DNA of 64,000 nucleotides, taken from Ehretia macrophylla (lineage: Eukaryota > Streptophyta > Magnoliopsida > Boraginales > Ehretiaceae). The position numbers and the translations under genes are program-made. The stretch covers positions 39,106,425-39,170,424 of the forward strand of contig CM075771.1 of the NCBI GenBank assembly GCA_037974665.1, written 5' to 3'. The notes beneath the pieces were generated by a model, which saw nothing but the letters and a program-made list of their open reading frames with translations, made no database searches and was not told the origin of the DNA. Shown here in pieces: positions 60,140 to 64,000 of this stretch; positions within the stretch are counted from its first letter, which is position 1, and each line of letters begins with the position of its first letter.

Positions 60140-60258
60140 GGGTGCGATCATACCAGTACTAATGCACCGGATCCCATCAGAACTCCGAAGTTAAGCGTGC
60201 TTGGGCGAGAGTAGTACAAGGATGGTTGAGCCCTTGAGAAGTCCTCGTGTTGCACCGG
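60140..60258 (+). rRNA. 5S rRNA gene copy, A type
   Basis: C18T, T79A, G87T, C91G, C95T, G98A and C118G. G87T and C91G weaken the C box. Confidence 0.9.
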
Positions 60259-60817
60259 CTTTTCAATTTTTTTTTGCCCTGGTTAGGGTTGCCAATATAC
60301 TTTATCCACCAAATCTCTATTACCGAATCCCACGAAACATTGGGTAAGACAACTTCGCTTCACATAGTGGCTGGGCCCGCAAACCGAGGGTGTAGGGTTT
60401 GTGACCAGGTCTACGTCGCTCCGGTGCCCATAACTTTTGATCCGTGAGGAGTTACGCGGCGCACAACATGCCGTTGCAAAGCTCTCTAAGAGATCTACCA
60501 CAGAGGCAGCTAGCTTGCTCGCTGTGCCCATTTTTGGAGCCCAAAATCGAACATTTTCATCAGTTTCAAGCCACTTTTCTTCTTTTGCTCAGTTTTTTCG
60601 TTCCGTATCATACGTCGTGAGCTGTTAAAATGACGACAACCTGACTCGCAGGACATCAGAGGGCCTTACAACTTGTCGATATCACGTCTTGCGAGGATGC
60701 TGCGTTGTTGAAGTGGATGGGTTTTCGTTAAGCCCATTGGGACTTTTGAATGGGCCATCTCTCTAGGCTGGCGTTGTGACCCGTTAACACATATAGGAAT
60801 TGTGCCCTCAACATGAC

Positions 60818-60936
60818 GGTTGCGATCATACCAACAGAAATGCACCGGATCCCATCCGAACTCCGAAGTTAAACGTGCTTGGGCAAGAGTAGTACTAGGA
60901 TGGGTGACCCCTTGGGAAGTCCTCGGGTTGCACCTC
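60818..60936 (+). rRNA. 5S rRNA gene copy, B type
   Basis: G3T, G17A, C20G, T21A, A40C, G56A, G68A, C95T, T109G and C118T. Confidence 0.89.
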
Positions 60937-61494
60937 ATTTTCAATTTTTTTTGCCCTGGTTAGGGTTGCCAAGATACTTTATCCACCAAATCACTATTAC
61001 CGAATCCCACTGAACATTGGGCAAGACAACTTCGCTTCACGTAGAGGTTGGGCTCGCAAACCGAGGGCGTAGGGTGTGTGACCAGGTCTCCGTCGATCTG
61101 GTGCCCATAACTTTTGATCCGTAAGGAGTTACGCGGCGCACAGCATACCGTTGCAAAGCTCTCTGAGAGTTCAAAGAAGGAGGCAGTGAGGTTGCTCGCT
61201 ATGCCCATTTTTGGAGCCCAAAATTGAACGTTTTCATCAGTTTCAGGCCCCTTTTGTTCTTTTGCTCTATTTTTTCATCTTGGATCGTACGTCGTGAGCT
61301 CTTAAAAGGACGACATCCTGACTCGCGGTACATCAGGGGGCCCTACAACGTGTCGATATCACGTCTTGCGAGGATGCTGCGTTGTTGAAGTGGATGGGTT
61401 GTCGTTAAGCCCATTGGGCCGTTTGAATGGGCCATCTCTCTAGGCTGGCATTGTGAATCGTTAACACATATAAAAATTTTGCTATCAACATGAC

Positions 61495-61613
61495 GGGTGC
61501 GATCATACCAGCACTAATGCACCGGATCCCATCAGAACTCCGAAGTTAACCGTGCTTGGGCGAGAGTAGTACAAGGATGGTTGAGCCCTTGAGAAGTCCT
61601 CGTGTTGCACCGG
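61495..61613 (+). rRNA. 5S rRNA gene copy, A type
   Basis: G56C, T79A, G87T, C91G, C95T, G98A and C118G. Confidence 0.9.
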
Positions 61614-62171
61614 CTTTTCAATTTTTTTTGCCCTGGTTGGGGTTGCCAATATACTTTATCCACCAAATCTCTATTACCGAATCCCACGAAACATTGGGTA
61701 AGACAACTTTGCTTCACATAGTGGCTGGGCCCGCAAACCGAGGGTGTAGGGTTTGTGACCAGGTCTACATCGCTCCGGTGCCCATAACTTTTGATCCGTA
61801 AGGAGTTACGCGGCGCATAACATACCGTTGCAAAGCTCTCTAAGAGATCTACCACGGGGGCAGCCAGCTTGCTCGCTGTGCCCATTTTTGGAGCCCAAAA
61901 TCGAATATATTCATCAGTTTCAAGCCACTTTTCTTCTTTTGCTCAGTTTTTTCGTTCCGTATCATACGTCGTGAGCTATTAAAATGACGACAACCTGACT
62001 CGCAGGACATCAGAGGGCCCTACAACGTGTCGATATCACGTCTTGCGAGGATGCTGCGTTGTTGAAGTGGATGGGTTTTCGTTAAGCCCATTGGGCCTTT
62101 TGAATGGGCCATCTCTCTAGGCTGGCATTGTGAACCGTTAACACATATAGGAATTGTGCCCTCAACATGAC

Positions 62172-62290
62172 GGGTGCAATCATACCAGCACAAATGCACC
62201 GGATCCCATCCGAACTCCGAAGTTAAACGTGCTTGGGCGAGAGTAGTACTAGGATGGGTGACCCCTTGGGAAGTCCTCGGGTTGCACCTC
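62172..62290 (+). rRNA. 5S rRNA gene copy, B type
   Basis: G7A, T21A, A40C, G56A, C95T, T109G and C118T. Confidence 0.91.
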
Positions 62291-62847
62291 ATTTTCAATT
62301 TTTTTGCACTGGTTAGGGTTGCCAAGATACTTTATCCACCAAATCACTATTACCGAATCCCACGGAACATTGGGCAAGACAACTTCGCTTCACGTAGAGG
62401 TTGGGCTCGCAAATCGAGGGCGTAGGGTTTGTGACCAGGTCTTCGTCGCTCCGGTACCCATAACTTTTGATCCGTATGGAGTTACACGGCGCACAGCATA
62501 CCGTTGCAAAGCTCTCTGAGAGCTCAAAGACGGAGGCAGCGAGGTTGCTCGCTATGCCCATTTTTGGAGCCCAAAATTGAACGTTTTCATCAGTTTCAGG
62601 CCACTTTTGTTCTTTTGCTCTATTTTTTCGTCCCGGATCGTACGTTGTAAGCTGTTAAAAGGACGACAACCTGACTAGCGGGACATCAGAGGGCCCTACA
62701 ACGTGTCGATACCACGTCTTTTGAGGATGTTGCGTTGTTGAAGCGGATGGGATGTCGTTAAGCCTATTGGGCCTTTTGAATGGGCCATCTCTTTAGGCTG
62801 GCGCTGTGAATCGTTAACACATATAGGAATTGTGCCCTCAACATGAC

Positions 62848-62966
62848 GGGTGCGATCATACTAGCACTAATGCACCGGATCCCATCATAACTCCGTATTT
62901 AAGAGTGCTTGGGCGAGAGTAGTACTAGGATGGGTGACCCCCTGGGAAGTCCTCGTGTTGCACCCC
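62848..62966 (+). rRNA. 5S rRNA gene copy
   Basis: C15T, G41T, A49T, G51T and C57A. Two changes fall in the A box; intermediate element and C box are intact. Confidence 0.91.
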
Positions 62967-63523
62967 CTTTTCTATTTTTTTTCCCTTGTTAGGGTTGCCA
63001 AGATACTTTTTCCACGAAATCTCTATTACCGAATCCCACGGAACATTGGGCAAGACAACTTCGCTTCACGTGGAGGCTGGGCTCGCAAACAGAGGGCGTA
63101 GGGTTTGTGACCAGGTCTCCGTCGCTCCGGTGCCCATAACTTTTGATCCGGAAGGAGTTACGTGGCGCACAGCATACCGTTGCAAAGCTCTCTGAGAGCT
63201 CTACGACGGGGGCAGTGAGCTTCCTCGCTGTGACCATTTTAGGATCCCAAAATGTAACGTTTTCATCTGTTTCAGACCACTTTTCTCATTTTGCCCAGTT
63301 TTTCCGTTCCGGATCGTACGTCGTGAGCTGTTAAAAGGACGACAACCATACTCGCGGGATATCAGATGGCCCTAAAATGTGTCGATATCACGTCTTGCGA
63401 GGATGCTGCGTTGTTGAAGCGGATGGGTTGTCGTTAAGCCCATTGGGCCTTTTGAATGGGCCATCTCTCTAGGCTGGCACTGTGAACTGTTAACACATAT
63501 AGGAATTGTGCCATCAACATGAC

Positions 63524-63642
63524 GGGTGCGATCATACCAACACTAATGCACCGAATCCCATCAGAACTCCAAAGCTAAGCATGCTTGGGCGACAGTAGTA
63601 CTAAAATGGGTGACCCCTTGGGAAGTCCTTGTGTTGCACCCG
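63524..63642 (+). rRNA. 5S rRNA gene copy, degenerate
   Basis: G17A, G31A, G48A, T52C, G58A, G70C, G81A, G82A, C95T and C107T. G48A, T52C and G58A are shared with 57433. The spacer after it runs to the window edge. Confidence 0.88.
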
Positions 63643-64000
63643 CTTTTCAATTTTTTTTTCCCTGGTTAGGGTTGCCAAGATACTTTAAGCACCAAATCTC
63701 TATTACCGAATCCCACGGAACATTGGGCAAGACAACTTCGCTTCACGTAGAGGCTGGGCCTGCAAATCGAGGGCGTAGGGTTTGTGACCAGGTCTCCGTC
63801 GCTCCAGTGCCCATAACTTTTGATCCGTAAGGAGTTACGTAGCGCACAACATACCGTTGCAAAGCTCTTTGAGAGTTCTACGACAGGGGCAGCATGCTTG
63901 CTCGCTGTGGCCGTTTTTGGAGCCCAAAATCGAATGTTTTCATTAGTTTCAAGCCACTTTTCTTCTTTTGCTCTGTTTTTCCGTCCCGAATCGTACGTCG

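Larger units (their letters stand above)
60140..61494 (+). repeat. Dimer higher-order repeat A-B, copy 2
   Basis: A 1355-bp direct copy of the preceding block with the same A and B markers; shared novelties with copy 3 (GGATGGTTGAGCCCTTGAG, TATAAAAATTTTGC) show the two are the closest pair. Confidence 0.8.
61495..62847 (+). repeat. Dimer higher-order repeat A-B, copy 3
   Basis: A 1353-bp direct copy. The B unit again has AAATCACTATTACC and GGAGGCAGCGAGGTTGCTCG. The following units at 62848 and 63524 are of other types. Confidence 0.8.
55458..64000 (+). repeat. 5S rDNA tandem array, segment 3
   Basis: The array continues after the large retrotransposon with one internally deleted gene and 12 complete genes, and ends inside a spacer at the window edge (63643-64000 is spacer only). 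Two alternating unit types dominate and form a 1.35-kb dimer repeat between 58.8 and 62.85 kb. Confidence 0.95.

Noticed and set aside
1-64000. CRISPR array or bacterial tandem repeat
   Set aside because: The repeated part is a full plant-type 5S gene plus conserved spacer; there are no unique spacers, no leader and no cas genes.

Overview
The window is a eukaryotic, almost certainly angiosperm, 5S ribosomal DNA tandem array with no recognisable protein-coding gene. A 119-nt 5S rRNA gene recurs about every 677 bp, separated by a spacer of about 558 bp. The gene has plant-type 5S sequence, an internal Pol III promoter (A box, intermediate element, C box), a TATA-like element about 25 bp upstream and a T-run terminator. 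I count 74 gene loci: one is cut by the left window edge and two are split by retroelements. Two extra 5'-truncated fragments mark out-of-register recombination. Base changes are given in 5S gene numbering, where +1 is the first G of GGGTGC and the reference is my by-eye consensus of the array. Start and end coordinates are window positions.

Layout: 1-23525 is array segment 1 (35 loci, the last one split). 23526-27130 is a 3.6-kb solo LTR on the + strand. 27131-45381 is array segment 2. 45382-55457 is a 10.1-kb LTR retrotransposon on the - strand, with two 3.59-kb LTRs around a 2.9-kb internal region that has a tRNA-iMet-type primer binding site and a polypurine tract but no gag-pol; it resembles a large retrotransposon derivative (LARD). 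55458-64000 is array segment 3. Solo LTR and full element belong to one Ty3/gypsy-like (probably chromovirus-related) family.

The array is poorly homogenised. Most 5S copies carry 3 to 12 substitutions, often C-to-T or G-to-A, and only the copies at 1313 and 58110 differ from the consensus at a single base within +1 to +118. On top of the 677-bp period there are higher-order repeats: a 7-gene, 4.73-kb unit present about 2.3 times (32.1-43.1 kb), a three-fold 2-gene unit of 1.35 kb (58.8-62.85 kb), alternating gene types (17.4-22.9 kb), a block repeated at an offset of 6.27 kb (1-3.03 and 6.27-9.3 kb) and a single duplicated monomer (11.3-12.6 kb). This looks like a degenerate or weakly expressed part of a 5S locus.

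The most striking observation is that both retroelements of the family inserted at the 5' end of a 5S gene (target duplications at +7..+11 and -2..+3), in opposite orientations. This recalls the Pol III start-site targeting known for yeast Ty3 and merits testing as a plant counterpart.
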